This document shows positions 17,154 to 25,573 of a DNA stretch of 55,539 bases, piece by piece. The notes beneath the pieces are model-generated. The model worked only from the letters and a program-made list of their open reading frames with translations, did no database searches and was not told the origin of the DNA. Every line of letters begins with the position of its first letter. Position 1 is the first letter of the stretch. The translations under genes and the position numbers were made by a program. Source of the DNA: Bacteroidota bacterium (GTDB lineage Bacteria; Bacteroidota; Bacteroidia; Chitinophagales; LD1); contig JAPLES010000071.1 in NCBI GenBank assembly GCA_026391075.1, positions 1 through 55,539 on the forward strand, given 5' to 3'.

Positions 17154-18809
17154 ATGAAAAAAATTATTGAGTGTGTTCCTAATTTTAGTGAAGGGCGCGA
17201 CCTGAATATCATCAAACAAATTACCGATGCTATTGAAACCGTAGACGGAATCAAATTACTAAACGTTGACCCAGGTAAAGGAACTAACCGAACGGTTGTA
17301 ACTTTTGTAGGCGATGAAAACGAAGTGGTGGAAGCGGCTTTTCGAGCAATTAAAAAAGCAGATGAATTGATTGATATGCGTAAGCACACAGGCGCGCATC
17401 CGCGTTTTGGCGCTACAGATGTTTGCCCTTTTATTCCCATTGCAAATGCTACAATGGAAGATTGCATTGCCTGCGCAAAAAAATTGGGAGAGCGTGTTGG
17501 AAAAGAATTGAAAATTCCTGTTTATCTCTATGAATATGCCGCGAGCGCACCTCACCGTAAAAACTTAGCCAGTGTTCGTGCAGGTGAATATGAAGGCATT
17601 GCACAAAAAATAAAAACCAAAGACTGGAAGCCTGATTTTGGTGATCCAAAAATAAATGAGCAAAGCGGAAACATTGCCATTGGTGCGCGCGATTTCTTGG
17701 TTGCATACAATGTAAACCTGAACACCACTTCAACACGTAGAGCAAACTCGGTTGCGTTTGATGTACGCGAACAAGGAAGAAAAAGTAAAAATGAAAAAGG
17801 TGAAGAGGTTGTTGAGGCAGGTGCCTGCAAAGCGGTAAAAGGAATAGGTTGGTTTATTCCTGAATACGGAGTGGCGCAGGTGAGCATGAACCTCACCAAC
17901 ATAAATATCACCGCTGTTCATATTGCATTTGATGAGTGCGTAAAGAGTGCATACAACAGAGGCATGCGTGTTACGGGTAGCGAGTTGATTGGCTTAATGC
18001 CGTTGAAAGCAATTTTAGATGCAGGAAAATACTTTCTGCTCAAACAACAACGCAGCACAGGAGTGAGCGAAGATGAACTCATCAAAATTGCGGTGAAGAG
18101 TATGGGCTTAGATGAATTGGTTCCTTTTGAGCCTCGAAAAAGAATTATCGAATACATGCTCGAAGATGAAGGCGTATATCCGCTGCTGAACATGAACCTG
18201 AAAAAATTTGCGAACGAAACCGCAAGTGAAAGTCCTGCACCGGGCGGTGGTTCTATTGCTGCTTATATGGGTGCACTTGGAATTTCATTGGGAACTATGG
18301 TAGCAAATCTTTCATCACACAAAAAAGGTTGGGATGAACGCTGGAAAGAGTTTTCAAATTATGCTGATGATGGACAGAAAATAAAAGATGAATTGTTACG
18401 GTTGGTTGATGAAGACACTAAAGCGTTCAACAAAATAATGGATGCTTTTGCTTTGCCTAAAAACACGGATGAAGAAAAAGCAAATCGCAAACAAGCCATT
18501 CAGGATGCAACGAAAAATGCCATTGAAGTTCCTTTTCGTGTAATGGAACTTTCGTTGAAAAGTTTTGATGTAATAAAAGCTATGGCAGAAACGGGAAATC
18601 CGAATTCGGTGAGTGATGCAGGCGTAGGCGCGCTTTGCGCGCGCAGTGCGGTTTACGGTGCGTGGCTCAACGTAAAAATAAATGCTGCGTCTTACACCGA
18701 TAAGAGATATACCGCCAGGAAATTGAAAAAAGGAAAAGAAATTTTGGATAAAGCGAAAGAAATGGAACGGAAGGTGTTGGCTATAGTTGAACGGAAAATA
18801 AATTCATAA
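17154..18809 (+). CDS. ftcD: Bifunctional glutamate formimidoyltransferase / formimidoyl-tetrahydrofolate cyclodeaminase
   Basis: The enzyme moves the formimino group from N-formimino-L-glutamate, made in histidine breakdown, to tetrahydrofolate, and then cyclises it to 5,10-methenyl-THF with release of ammonia. The N-terminal transferase half (about 1-325) starts with 'IIECVPNFSEGRD' and contains 'HTGAHPRFGATDVCPFIPI'. The C-terminal cyclodeaminase half (about 340-551) has 'SPAPGGGSIAAYMGALG' and the helical 'NPNSVSDAGVGALCARSA' segment. The 551 residues match the full fused enzyme known from animals and many Bacteroidota. No hut gene (hutH, hutU, hutI) is next to it in this window. The M28 peptidase follows after 9 bases, so the two may be cotranscribed. 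Confidence 0.95.
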   Translation: MKKIIECVPNFSEGRDLNIIKQITDAIETVDGIKLLNVDPGKGTNRTVVTFVGDENEVVEAAFRAIKKADELIDMRKHTGAHPRFGATDVCPFIPIANATMEDCIACAKKLGERVGKELKIPVYLYEYAASAPHRKNLASVRAGEYEGIAQKIKTKDWKPDFGDPKINEQSGNIAIGARDFLVAYNVNLNTTSTRRANSVAFDVREQGRKSKNEKGEEVVEAGACKAVKGIGWFIPEYGVAQVSMNLTNINITAVHIAFDECVKSAYNRGMRVTGSELIGLMPLKAILDAGKYFLLKQQRSTGVSEDELIKIAVKSMGLDELVPFEPRKRIIEYMLEDEGVYPLLNMNLKKFANETASESPAPGGGSIAAYMGALGISLGTMVANLSSHKKGWDERWKEFSNYADDGQKIKDELLRLVDEDTKAFNKIMDAFALPKNTDEEKANRKQAIQDATKNAIEVPFRVMELSLKSFDVIKAMAETGNPNSVSDAGVGALCARSAVYGAWLNVKINAASYTDKRYTARKLKKGKEILDKAKEMERKVLAIVERKINS

Positions 18810-18818
18810 ATCACGAAC

Positions 18819-19979
18819 ATGCTTTCATTCATTACAGAAATCATCCAAAAATTTGGACCGCGCACCGCAGGAAGTGAAGCAGAAAAAAATGCACAGCTAT
18901 TTGTTGTAGAAAAATGCAAAGCAATAACCGACAATGTTCAACTATTGGAATTTGAAGCATATCTCTATGCGCGTTTCGGAAAGCTGAAATATTACTGCGC
19001 CATTTTTTTCATAGCCCTGTTGCTCTACTTCGTTTCGCCTCTTGCAGCATTTATAGTTTCACTCGCAAACGCACTTGCTTTTGTTTTAGACTTTATGACT
19101 TACCGCGTAGTGCTTGAAAGCTTTCCAGGCACAAAAATGAAAAGCTGGAATGTAGAAGCAACACTCGAACCAGAAGGTGAAGTGAAGAGCACATTAATTT
19201 TCTCGGGACACATTGATAGTGTGTTTGAGTTTAAATGGTGGTATAAATTAGGTCAGCAAGGCGCGCACCTCACTGTTATTGCAGGAGCGCTGATGGTGCT
19301 GTTACCTATTTTTTATTTATTGGTTCTGGTATTCGGCCAAGGCAACTGGAGTTTGTATACGCTTGCTGTGTTTGTTGTTCTTTCACCTTCTACCGTTACG
19401 TATTTCAATATGCATGGCGACAATCCAGTTGATGGCGCATGCGACAACCTCAGCGGAGTTTCCATCGCCTTTCATGTTTTCAAATCTTTTGCTGCAACAA
19501 ATGCAAAAGGAAAATCTTCTTTAAAAAATACGCGTATCAAGTTTGTAAGTTTCGGCAGTGAGGAAACAGGACTTACCGGCTCTTGTAAATACGTAGAGTT
19601 AAAGGTGAACGACCTCAAACAAGAAAATGCGCACATCATCAATATTGACAGCATTCGTGTACCTGAAGAAGTTTGCATTGTAAAAAAGGAAACCATGAAC
19701 GGAACGAATTACAGTTCGCTGTTGATCGACCGTTTACAAAAAAGTTTTAGCGCAGTAAATATTCCCATCAAAACTGGCGCTACTCCTATTGGCGGAACTG
19801 ACGGAGTATTTTTTGTTAGAGCAGGTTTGCCTGCGGTTTCTATCATTGGACTTGCAATGGATAAATTAGACCCCACTTACCACACGCGCAGAGATGTGAT
19901 TGAAAATCTCAATCCTGTGGCTATGGAAAATGTGAAGAACGGTTTGGTTGAATTTGTTCGCAATTGGGACAAGGCTTAA
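18819..19979 (+). CDS. Membrane-embedded M28 family zinc aminopeptidase
   Basis: The M28 metal ligands appear in order: His in 'FSGHIDSVFEF', Asp in 'DGACDNLSGV', the Glu pair in 'GSEETGLTGS', Asp in 'IINIDSI' and His in 'YHTRRD'. These enzymes remove N-terminal residues from peptides using two zinc ions. Unusually, there are four or so hydrophobic segments: a hairpin at about residues 64-95, and a second block at about 150-195 that lies between the first His ligand and the Asp ligand. The catalytic domain would thus be tied to the membrane through an internal insertion. There is no signal peptide. The start follows ftcD by 9 bases. Which side of the membrane the active site faces is unclear. 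Confidence 0.82.
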   Translation: MLSFITEIIQKFGPRTAGSEAEKNAQLFVVEKCKAITDNVQLLEFEAYLYARFGKLKYYCAIFFIALLLYFVSPLAAFIVSLANALAFVLDFMTYRVVLESFPGTKMKSWNVEATLEPEGEVKSTLIFSGHIDSVFEFKWWYKLGQQGAHLTVIAGALMVLLPIFYLLVLVFGQGNWSLYTLAVFVVLSPSTVTYFNMHGDNPVDGACDNLSGVSIAFHVFKSFAATNAKGKSSLKNTRIKFVSFGSEETGLTGSCKYVELKVNDLKQENAHIINIDSIRVPEEVCIVKKETMNGTNYSSLLIDRLQKSFSAVNIPIKTGATPIGGTDGVFFVRAGLPAVSIIGLAMDKLDPTYHTRRDVIENLNPVAMENVKNGLVEFVRNWDKA

Positions 19980-19990
19980 ATCATTTCTAC

Positions 19991-21244
19991 TTGTCTTCTA
20001 CAACCATACAAACAGATATTCTAATTATAGGCGCTGGTCCTGCGGGGGCAAGTGCTGCGCTTTTCCTTGCTAAAAAAGGAATTGCATCCATTATCGTTGA
20101 CAAAGAAAAATTTCCTCGCGATAAAATTTGTGGCGATGCACTAAGCGGCAAAACTGTAGAGGTCTTAAACAAGCTTGACAAATCTTTCGTCACCGAAATT
20201 GCAACTGACGAAAATAAATTCCTTGGTTCTTACGGTGTAACTTTTGTGGCTCCTAATCAGCAGGCGCTTCGTGTTCCGTTTCAAACTAAAAGCGAACGAA
20301 AAAATGCACCAGGCTTTATTTCCAAACGAATTGATTTCGACAATTGGCTTATTGAAAAAGTGAAACTTCAAAAAGAAGTTCAACTGCTGGAAGAAACCGA
20401 AATCAGAAATTATCGAAGAGAAGACAACTGCATTATCGCAGAATCAACCGATGGAAAAACCATCAAAGCAAAAATTGTAATTACCTGCGATGGTGCGTAT
20501 TCATCGTTTACAAAAAATATTGCCGGCATAAAAACAGAAGCAGAGCACAATTGTTTTGGTCTTCGTGCCTACTATAAAAATGTAAGCGGCATGGATGCAG
20601 AGAATTTCATTGAGCTGCATTTTCTCAAAGAATTTCTTCCCGGCTATTTCTGGATTTTTCCTTTGCCAAATGGCTATGTGAATGTGGGTGTAGGTATGCG
20701 GGCTGATAAAATGAGTGCAAAAAAAATCAACCTCAAAAAATCATTTGAATCCATTCTTGAAAATAATGCCGTGCTGAAAGAAAGATTTGCAAACGCAGAA
20801 AAAATCGGAGACGTAAAACTTTTTGGTTTGCCGCTAGGTTCTAGAAAAAGAAATCTCTCAGGCGATAACTTTATGCTATGTGGCGATGCTGCTATGCTCA
20901 TTGACCCTTTTACAGGAGAAGGAATAGGCAATGCGATGTTCAGCGGAATGTACGCGGCTTTGCAGGCAGAAAAATGTTTGCAGCAAAATAATTTCTTTGT
21001 CAGTTTTATGAAACAATACGATGAAGTGCTTTATAAAAGATTGTGGAGCGAACTGCTTCTCTCCTATCGCATGCAGCAACTCGTCAACTTTCCCTGGCTG
21101 TTCAACTTGGTTGTTCGCAAAGCAAACTCCAACAAACTTTTAAGCGAAACTATTTCGTGCATGTTCGAAGATTTAGATATGCGCGCCCGACTGAAAAGCC
21201 CTTCGTTTTATTTCAAACTTTTATTTTCGCCTTCTCAAAAATAA
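19991..21244 (+). CDS. Geranylgeranyl reductase-family FAD-dependent oxidoreductase
   Basis: The N-terminus has the FAD-binding Rossmann motif 'ILIIGAGPAGASAALFLAKKG' (first 20 residues: ILIIGAGPAGASAALFLAKK) followed by 'PRDKICGDALSGKT', the signature of the geranylgeranyl reductase family. A second FAD motif, 'MLCGDAAMLIDPFTGEGIG', is near residue 300. Members reduce isoprenoid double bonds or hydroxylate aromatic rings; the substrate here is unknown. The frame is open from a TTG at 19964 that overlaps the peptidase stop; the TTG at 19991 gives the normal short lead before the Rossmann strand and is preferred. It probably belongs to the ftcD operon. Confidence 0.85.
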   Translation: MSSTTIQTDILIIGAGPAGASAALFLAKKGIASIIVDKEKFPRDKICGDALSGKTVEVLNKLDKSFVTEIATDENKFLGSYGVTFVAPNQQALRVPFQTKSERKNAPGFISKRIDFDNWLIEKVKLQKEVQLLEETEIRNYRREDNCIIAESTDGKTIKAKIVITCDGAYSSFTKNIAGIKTEAEHNCFGLRAYYKNVSGMDAENFIELHFLKEFLPGYFWIFPLPNGYVNVGVGMRADKMSAKKINLKKSFESILENNAVLKERFANAEKIGDVKLFGLPLGSRKRNLSGDNFMLCGDAAMLIDPFTGEGIGNAMFSGMYAALQAEKCLQQNNFFVSFMKQYDEVLYKRLWSELLLSYRMQQLVNFPWLFNLVVRKANSNKLLSETISCMFEDLDMRARLKSPSFYFKLLFSPSQK

Positions 21245-21251
21245 ACTCAAC

Positions 21252-21761
21252 ATGAAAAGAATATTTATTGTAGTAATGATGATTGGTTGCTTCGTGAATA
21301 TGGCAACTGCACAAAACGGAAAAACCTGTGACCCTTCAAAAGAAAAATCCGGTAGTGCGTGTTGCGCAAAGCCCGGCTTAGGAGTAGCTATGACAAAGGA
21401 TGGAGCATCGGATGTAAAACTTCTTTCGGAAAAAATGAAAACAGAAAAAGAATTGTTCGTGAAAATAAAAGGCGATGTAGTTGAAGCATGTAAGGTAAAG
21501 GGTTGTTGGATGACAGCCGATTTAGGAAACGGACAAACGATGCGCATACGTTTTAAGGATTATGCATTTTTTGTTCCTAAAGATTCAGGTGGCAAACAAT
21601 TTTATGCGCAGGGAATTGCTACTTGGGAAGAAACTTCAGTAGCAGAACTACAACACTATGCCGAAGATGCAGGCAAAAGCAAAGCGGAAATTGACAAAAT
21701 TAAGGAGCCGAAAAGAGAATTGACTTTTCTTGCCGAAGGAGTAATTCTTGAGTCGAAGTAA
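21252..21761 (+). CDS. DUF4920 secreted protein
   Basis: A signal peptide (MKRIFIVVMMIGCFVNMATA) is followed by a Cys-rich segment (TCDPSKEKSGSACCAKPG) and the conserved DUF4920 core: 'IKGDVVEACKVKGCWMTA', 'MRIRFKDYAFFVPKDSGG', 'AQGIATWEETSVAELQHYAEDAG' and 'LTFLAEGVILE'. The family is common in Bacteroidota and has no established function; the paired Cys and small beta barrel have suggested metal or redox roles, which is inference. It starts 7 bases after the flavoprotein and is likely the last gene of that operon. Confidence 0.85.
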   Translation: MKRIFIVVMMIGCFVNMATAQNGKTCDPSKEKSGSACCAKPGLGVAMTKDGASDVKLLSEKMKTEKELFVKIKGDVVEACKVKGCWMTADLGNGQTMRIRFKDYAFFVPKDSGGKQFYAQGIATWEETSVAELQHYAEDAGKSKAEIDKIKEPKRELTFLAEGVILESK

Positions 21762-21797
21762 TTTTCAACACGCTGTTTTATTTCTAAACTATGCGGT

Positions 21798-21805
21798 TAT
21801 ATTTG
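21798..21805 (+). promoter_or_regulatory. Putative promoter -7 box of the tRNA-Lys locus (TATATTTG)
   Basis: TATATTTG matches TAnnTTTG and lies 25 bases before the first base of the degenerate tRNA-Lys copy; the intact tRNA is 112 bases downstream. It is the only good promoter match between the DUF4920 gene and the tRNAs, so the intact tRNA may be transcribed through the broken copy. Confidence 0.5.
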
Positions 21806-21830
21806 CGCTCCGATTTTAAAAAATCAGGAT

Positions 21831-21900
21831 GATTCCGTAGCTCAGCTGGTAGAGCATCCCGCCTTTTAGCGGGAGGGTCACGGTTTCGAAAGTGAAGTTG
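21831..21900 (+). pseudogene. Degenerate tRNA-Lys copy (5' two thirds only)
   Basis: The first 26 bases (GATTCCGTAGCTCAGCTGGT and onward) are identical to those of the intact tRNA-Lys at 21918. A different anticodon stem (TCCCG / CGGGA) encloses an 8-base loop, CCTTTTAG, instead of 7. After the variable loop (GGGTC) the sequence keeps TTCGA but has no T stem, and nothing pairs with the acceptor strand GATTCCG. It cannot fold as a tRNA, although the TTT anticodon triplet survives. It is most likely a decayed second lysine tRNA or a sequence error. Confidence 0.7.
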
Positions 21901-21917
21901 TTCTTTTAAAAATTATT

Positions 21918-21990
21918 GATTCCGTAGCTCAGCTGGTAGAGCAATACACTTTTAATGTATGGGTCATGGGTTCGATTCCCATCGGGATCA
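21918..21990 (+). tRNA. tRNA-Lys (anticodon UUU)
   Basis: All four arms fold. The acceptor GATTCCG pairs with CGGGATC (one G-T), the D-arm is standard, and the anticodon stem ATACA / TGTAT holds the loop CTTTTAA with anticodon TTT at 21951-21953. The T-arm is ATGGG-TTCGATT-CCCAT. The discriminator is A and no CCA is encoded. A terminator follows at once. Confidence 0.96.
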
Positions 21991-21992
21991 CA

Positions 21993-22025
21993 AAGCGTTT
22001 CGCAATTATGCGGAACGCTTTTTTT
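21993..22025 (+). terminator. Rho-independent terminator after tRNA-Lys
   Basis: An 11-bp stem (AAGCGTTTCGC / GCGGAACGCTT, one T-G pair, loop AATTAT) is followed by seven or more T. Confidence 0.92.
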
Positions 22026-22168
22026 ATGCCTTTCCCTTTCCTCACTTCGCATTCTGAATTCTACGTTCTATAGAGTGTTTTCTTTTCTATACTTCCCACA
22101 CATTTTGTATCCACAGCGTTAAAAAACTTTTAGCATAAGCCAATACAGTTAATACATATTCGCACTTC

Positions 22169-24787
22169 ATGAAAGACGAAGAAGAAAATAAGAATCAGGA
22201 AAATAATCCAACAGGTCAAACCACCATACATGTGGATGGCATGTTCAAGAATTGGTTTCTCGACTATGCCAGCTATGTAATTTTAGAGCGCGCGGTACCT
22301 GCTATTGAAGATGGACTCAAGCCCGTTCAGCGCAGAATTTTGCACGCACTCAATGAAATGGATGACGGTCGCTTCAACAAAGTGGCTAACGTGATTGGGC
22401 AAACCATGCAGTACCACCCGCATGGAGATGCAAGTATTGGCGATGCGCTGGTGAACATCGGACAGAAAGAATTGCTTTTTGATATTCAGGGAAACTGGGG
22501 CGATGTGCGCACGGGAGATTCTGCTGCTGCTCCGCGATACATTGAGGTTCGCCTTTCAAAATTTGCGAAAGAAGTTGCCTTTAATAATGAAACAACTGAA
22601 TGGCAGCTGAGTTACGATGGAAGAAAGAAAGAACCCATCACACTGCCAATGAAATTCCCTTTGCTGCTTTCGCAGGGAGCCGATGGAATTGCTGTAGGTC
22701 TTTCAACCAAAATTCTTCCACATAATTTTATTGAACTGTGCGAAGCGAGTATCAAACATTTGGAAGGGAAAAATTTTCGTTTGCTTCCCGATTTTCCTAC
22801 AGGAGGTTTTGTTGATGTAAGCGAATACAATAAAGGTGAGCGCGGAGGCAAGGTAAAAGTGCGCGCAAAGATTGAAGCAGTAGATAAGAAGACATTGGTT
22901 ATTCGCGAAATTCCTTTTGGCACTACCACCACGAGTTTGATTGAAAGTATTCTCAAAGCGCAGGACAAGGGCAAAATCAAAATCAAAAAAGTAGTTGACA
23001 ACACAGCAAAGTTTGTAGAAATTTTCATTGAACTCGCTCCCGGCTCTGACCCTGATGTAACTATTGATGCTCTCTATGCATTCACCGATTGTCAGTATTC
23101 TATTTCTCCAAACGCTTGCGTGATTGTTGAAGACAAGCCGATGTTCTTAACGGTGAATGAAATTCTGGAACGCAGCACCGAGAGAACAAAGGAATTGCTG
23201 AAACGCGAATTGGAAATTCGCGCAGCAGTGTTGAATGAGAAATGGCATTTCAGTTCGCTCGAAAAAATATTTATTGAGAAAAGAATTTACCGCAACATTG
23301 AAGAATGCGAAACCTGGGAAGCAGTGATTGAAACAATTGATAAAGGTTTGAAACCTTATAAGAAATTATTCAGAAGAGAAATTACCAATGAAGATATTAC
23401 CAAGCTCACCGAAATAAAAATTAAACGCATTTCGAAGTTCGATGGATTTAAAGCCGATGAAGAAATAAAAGGTATCGAAGCCGAATTGAAACAAGTGGCT
23501 CATGATTTAAAACACCTAACCGAATTTACGGTGGCTTACTTCCAGAACCTGTTGAAGAAATATGGCAAAGGTCGCGAGCGCAAAACCGAAGTGAAAGGCT
23601 TTGAAGAAATTGAAATTAAACAAGTAGCCGCAACCAACGCAAAACTTTATGTAAACCGCGAAGAAGGTTTCTTTGGTACCGGTTTAAAGAAAGATGAGTT
23701 CGTTTGCGAGTGCAGCGACTTAGATGATATTATCGCTTTCACTCGCAGTGGCAAACTAATGGTAGTTCGCTTGGGCGATAAAAAATTTGTGGGCAAAGAC
23801 ATCATACACATTGCTGTTTGGAAGAAGAGCGATGAGCGCACAGCTTATAATCTTGCTTACTACGATGGTGGTAGCAAGCGCATGTTTGTAAAGCGCTTTA
23901 ACGTTACAGGTATTACGCGCGATAAAGAATATGATTTAACGCAAGGCGCTGCTGGTTCAAAAGTGCTCTACTTCACTGCCAACCAAAACAGCGAAGCAGA
24001 AAGAGTAAAAGTGCAATTGCATCCAAACAGCACTGCGCGCATTAAAGAATTCGAATACGACTTTGCCGAAATAGAAATTAAAGGTCGTGGTGCAGTAGGA
24101 AATATCCTCACCAAATTTCCTGTGCGTAAAATTGAACTGCTCGAGAAAGGCAAATCATCCATTGGCGGTTTGAAAATTTGGTTCGATGAAAAGTTTGGTC
24201 GCTTAATAAATGAGGAAAAGGAAAAGAGTACTTACCTAGGAGAGTTCAATACCGGTGATCAGATTCTCGTAGTATATAAAGACGGAAATGTAGAACTTAC
24301 CAATTTTGAAGGCACGAACAAGTATGAGATTGAAGATGTTTACACCATTGAAAAATTTGACCCTGAACGTATTTACAGTTGTGTTTACTACGATGGTGAC
24401 AACAAAGATTATTACGTGAAGCGATTTAAGATTGAAATGAAAACCGAAAGATTCAAATCGCCAATTATCACCGAACACAACAGTTCAAAACTACACGTCT
24501 TTAGTTCGCGGCCCGATGTATGGGTGAAATTTAAAGTAGAGAAAGGCAAGGGCAAAGAGAAGGTGGAAGAGGAAGCAAAAGTCAACGACCTGATTGATGT
24601 TAAGGGCTGGAAAGCTCTCGGCAACAGACTCACCACTTTCCCTGTTAGCGGAAAGATTTACGAAGATGAGGCCAAGAGTATCGCCTCTATTAAAAAAGGA
24701 ACCAAGGAAGTGCAAATGGGAACCACCATTGAACTTGATATAAATTCTAAAGCAGGCAAAAAAGGTAATCAGGGCGATTTGTTTTAA
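22169..24787 (+). CDS. parC: DNA topoisomerase IV subunit A
   Basis: ParC cuts and rejoins DNA to decatenate chromosomes, working with the ATPase subunit ParE. The 872-residue protein has the type IIA motifs 'ILERAVPAIEDGLKPVQRR', 'QYHPHGDASIGDAL' and the catalytic Tyr124 in 'AAPRYIE', a coiled-coil region (about 340-480), and a C-terminal beta-propeller. Length and the N-terminal form (HVDGMFKNWFLDYASYVILE) fit the Bacteroidota ParC type rather than GyrA: there is no clear GyrA box, and the C-terminal half has degenerate repeats ending in Lys-rich 'NSKAGKKGNQGDLF'. parE, usually next to it in this phylum, is not upstream here. A perfect 15-bp terminator follows. Confidence 0.9.
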   Translation: MKDEEENKNQENNPTGQTTIHVDGMFKNWFLDYASYVILERAVPAIEDGLKPVQRRILHALNEMDDGRFNKVANVIGQTMQYHPHGDASIGDALVNIGQKELLFDIQGNWGDVRTGDSAAAPRYIEVRLSKFAKEVAFNNETTEWQLSYDGRKKEPITLPMKFPLLLSQGADGIAVGLSTKILPHNFIELCEASIKHLEGKNFRLLPDFPTGGFVDVSEYNKGERGGKVKVRAKIEAVDKKTLVIREIPFGTTTTSLIESILKAQDKGKIKIKKVVDNTAKFVEIFIELAPGSDPDVTIDALYAFTDCQYSISPNACVIVEDKPMFLTVNEILERSTERTKELLKRELEIRAAVLNEKWHFSSLEKIFIEKRIYRNIEECETWEAVIETIDKGLKPYKKLFRREITNEDITKLTEIKIKRISKFDGFKADEEIKGIEAELKQVAHDLKHLTEFTVAYFQNLLKKYGKGRERKTEVKGFEEIEIKQVAATNAKLYVNREEGFFGTGLKKDEFVCECSDLDDIIAFTRSGKLMVVRLGDKKFVGKDIIHIAVWKKSDERTAYNLAYYDGGSKRMFVKRFNVTGITRDKEYDLTQGAAGSKVLYFTANQNSEAERVKVQLHPNSTARIKEFEYDFAEIEIKGRGAVGNILTKFPVRKIELLEKGKSSIGGLKIWFDEKFGRLINEEKEKSTYLGEFNTGDQILVVYKDGNVELTNFEGTNKYEIEDVYTIEKFDPERIYSCVYYDGDNKDYYVKRFKIEMKTERFKSPIITEHNSSKLHVFSSRPDVWVKFKVEKGKGKEKVEEEAKVNDLIDVKGWKALGNRLTTFPVSGKIYEDEAKSIASIKKGTKEVQMGTTIELDINSKAGKKGNQGDLF

Positions 24788-24814
24788 GCTGTCCTTCTAC
24801 AATTAGTCTTTACT

Positions 24815-24850
24815 AAAAATGCTCCGTGCTAAAGCACGGAGCATTTTTAT
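24815..24850. terminator. Strong Rho-independent terminator after parC
   Basis: A perfect 15-bp stem (AAAAATGCTCCGTGC / GCACGGAGCATTTTT, loop TAAA) has A on one side and T on the other, so it could act in both directions. It isolates parC from the mraZ cluster. Confidence 0.92.
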
Positions 24851-24977
24851 TTACAGCCTTCCCACCAATTCCCCTTTTTACCAAGCTCTGCTTGTTTCTT
24901 AAACAGAAAAACCTGTTGATAAAGCTTATGATTTTCCACATTTAACCATTTTATAAAAAATAAAACCACGTTTTACC

Positions 24978-25005
24978 ACCAATGAAAAATGCATTTTCCA
25001 TTGGT
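24978..25005. promoter_or_regulatory. 28-bp near-palindrome upstream of mraZ
   Basis: Outer arms ACCAATG and CATTGGT and an inner AAAATGCATTTT form a palindrome centred on TGCA at 24990-24993, with one symmetric mismatch pair. It has no T run and lies 110 bases before mraZ, so a protein-binding site is more plausible than a terminator. The rest of 24851-25114 is AT-rich and non-coding. Confidence 0.5.
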
Positions 25006-25051
25006 AATTATATTTTATGTAGTTTGTTGAAAAATATAAATGCCCTATTTT

Positions 25052-25076
25052 GTGTTACATTGTGGTTTTTTGTGGG
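25052..25076 (+). promoter_or_regulatory. Putative MraZ operator: three GTG boxes at 10-bp period
   Basis: GTGTT (25052), GTGGT (25062) and GTGGG (25072) lie exactly 10 bases apart, 39 bases before the mraZ ATG. MraZ of E. coli binds TGGGN repeats spaced by 5 bases, and MraZ of mycoplasmas binds three GTG(T/G)-centred repeats at the same period. The match in period, number and place suggests autoregulation of this cluster by MraZ. Confidence 0.65.
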
Positions 25077-25114
25077 AAAAAGATTTCATTTGCAACCGTA
25101 ATTAAAAATCAATC

Positions 25115-25570
25115 ATGAATTTTCGCGGAGAATACGAATGCACAATGGACGACAAGGGGCGCATAAAAATGCCCTCTGCCTTGCGTAAGTTATTTCCTGC
25201 CGAGGAGAAAGGCACATTCATGATTGCGAAAGACATTGAAGACTGTTTGGTTATTTACCCTATGAAAGCTTGGGAAGAAAAGGAAGCCAGTTTGCGCGCA
25301 CTCAATCAAAGCGACCCGGAACTTCGTCAGTTTGTGCGCGCAAGCATGATTGGTTTAACCGAAGTGCAGTTTGATAATGCCGACCGTTTCTTAATCAATA
25401 AAGGATTAGCAAAATACTTGGGCAATAGTAAAGATGTGGTGTTGTTGGGTGTGTTTGACCAAATACAAATTTGGGATGCTGCCAAGTTAGAGCAATACCA
25501 AAACGCAAGTATTGGCAACATAAAAGGTTTAGCGGCTAAGGCAGCACAGGAGCAGAAAGAGAAAAGATAA
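25115..25570 (+). CDS. mraZ: Transcriptional regulator MraZ
   Basis: The protein has two AbrB-like SpoVT halves: residues 5-50 ('GEYECTMDDKGRIKMPSALR') and 80-125 ('TEVQFDNADRFLINKGLAKYLG', where DxxxRxxI repeats). It binds DNA as a ring-shaped oligomer and in E. coli represses its own division and cell-wall cluster. The 151 residues are normal. rsmH starts 3 bases after its stop. A likely operator lies at 25052-25076. Confidence 0.95.
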   Translation: MNFRGEYECTMDDKGRIKMPSALRKLFPAEEKGTFMIAKDIEDCLVIYPMKAWEEKEASLRALNQSDPELRQFVRASMIGLTEVQFDNADRFLINKGLAKYLGNSKDVVLLGVFDQIQIWDAAKLEQYQNASIGNIKGLAAKAAQEQKEKR

Positions 25571-25573
25571 ACG

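Noticed and set aside
24930-24945. DnaA boxes (TTTTCCACA here, and GTATCCACA near 22108) as a replication origin
   Set aside because: Each has one mismatch, they are isolated, and there is no dnaA, no cluster and no AT-rich unwinding layout around them.
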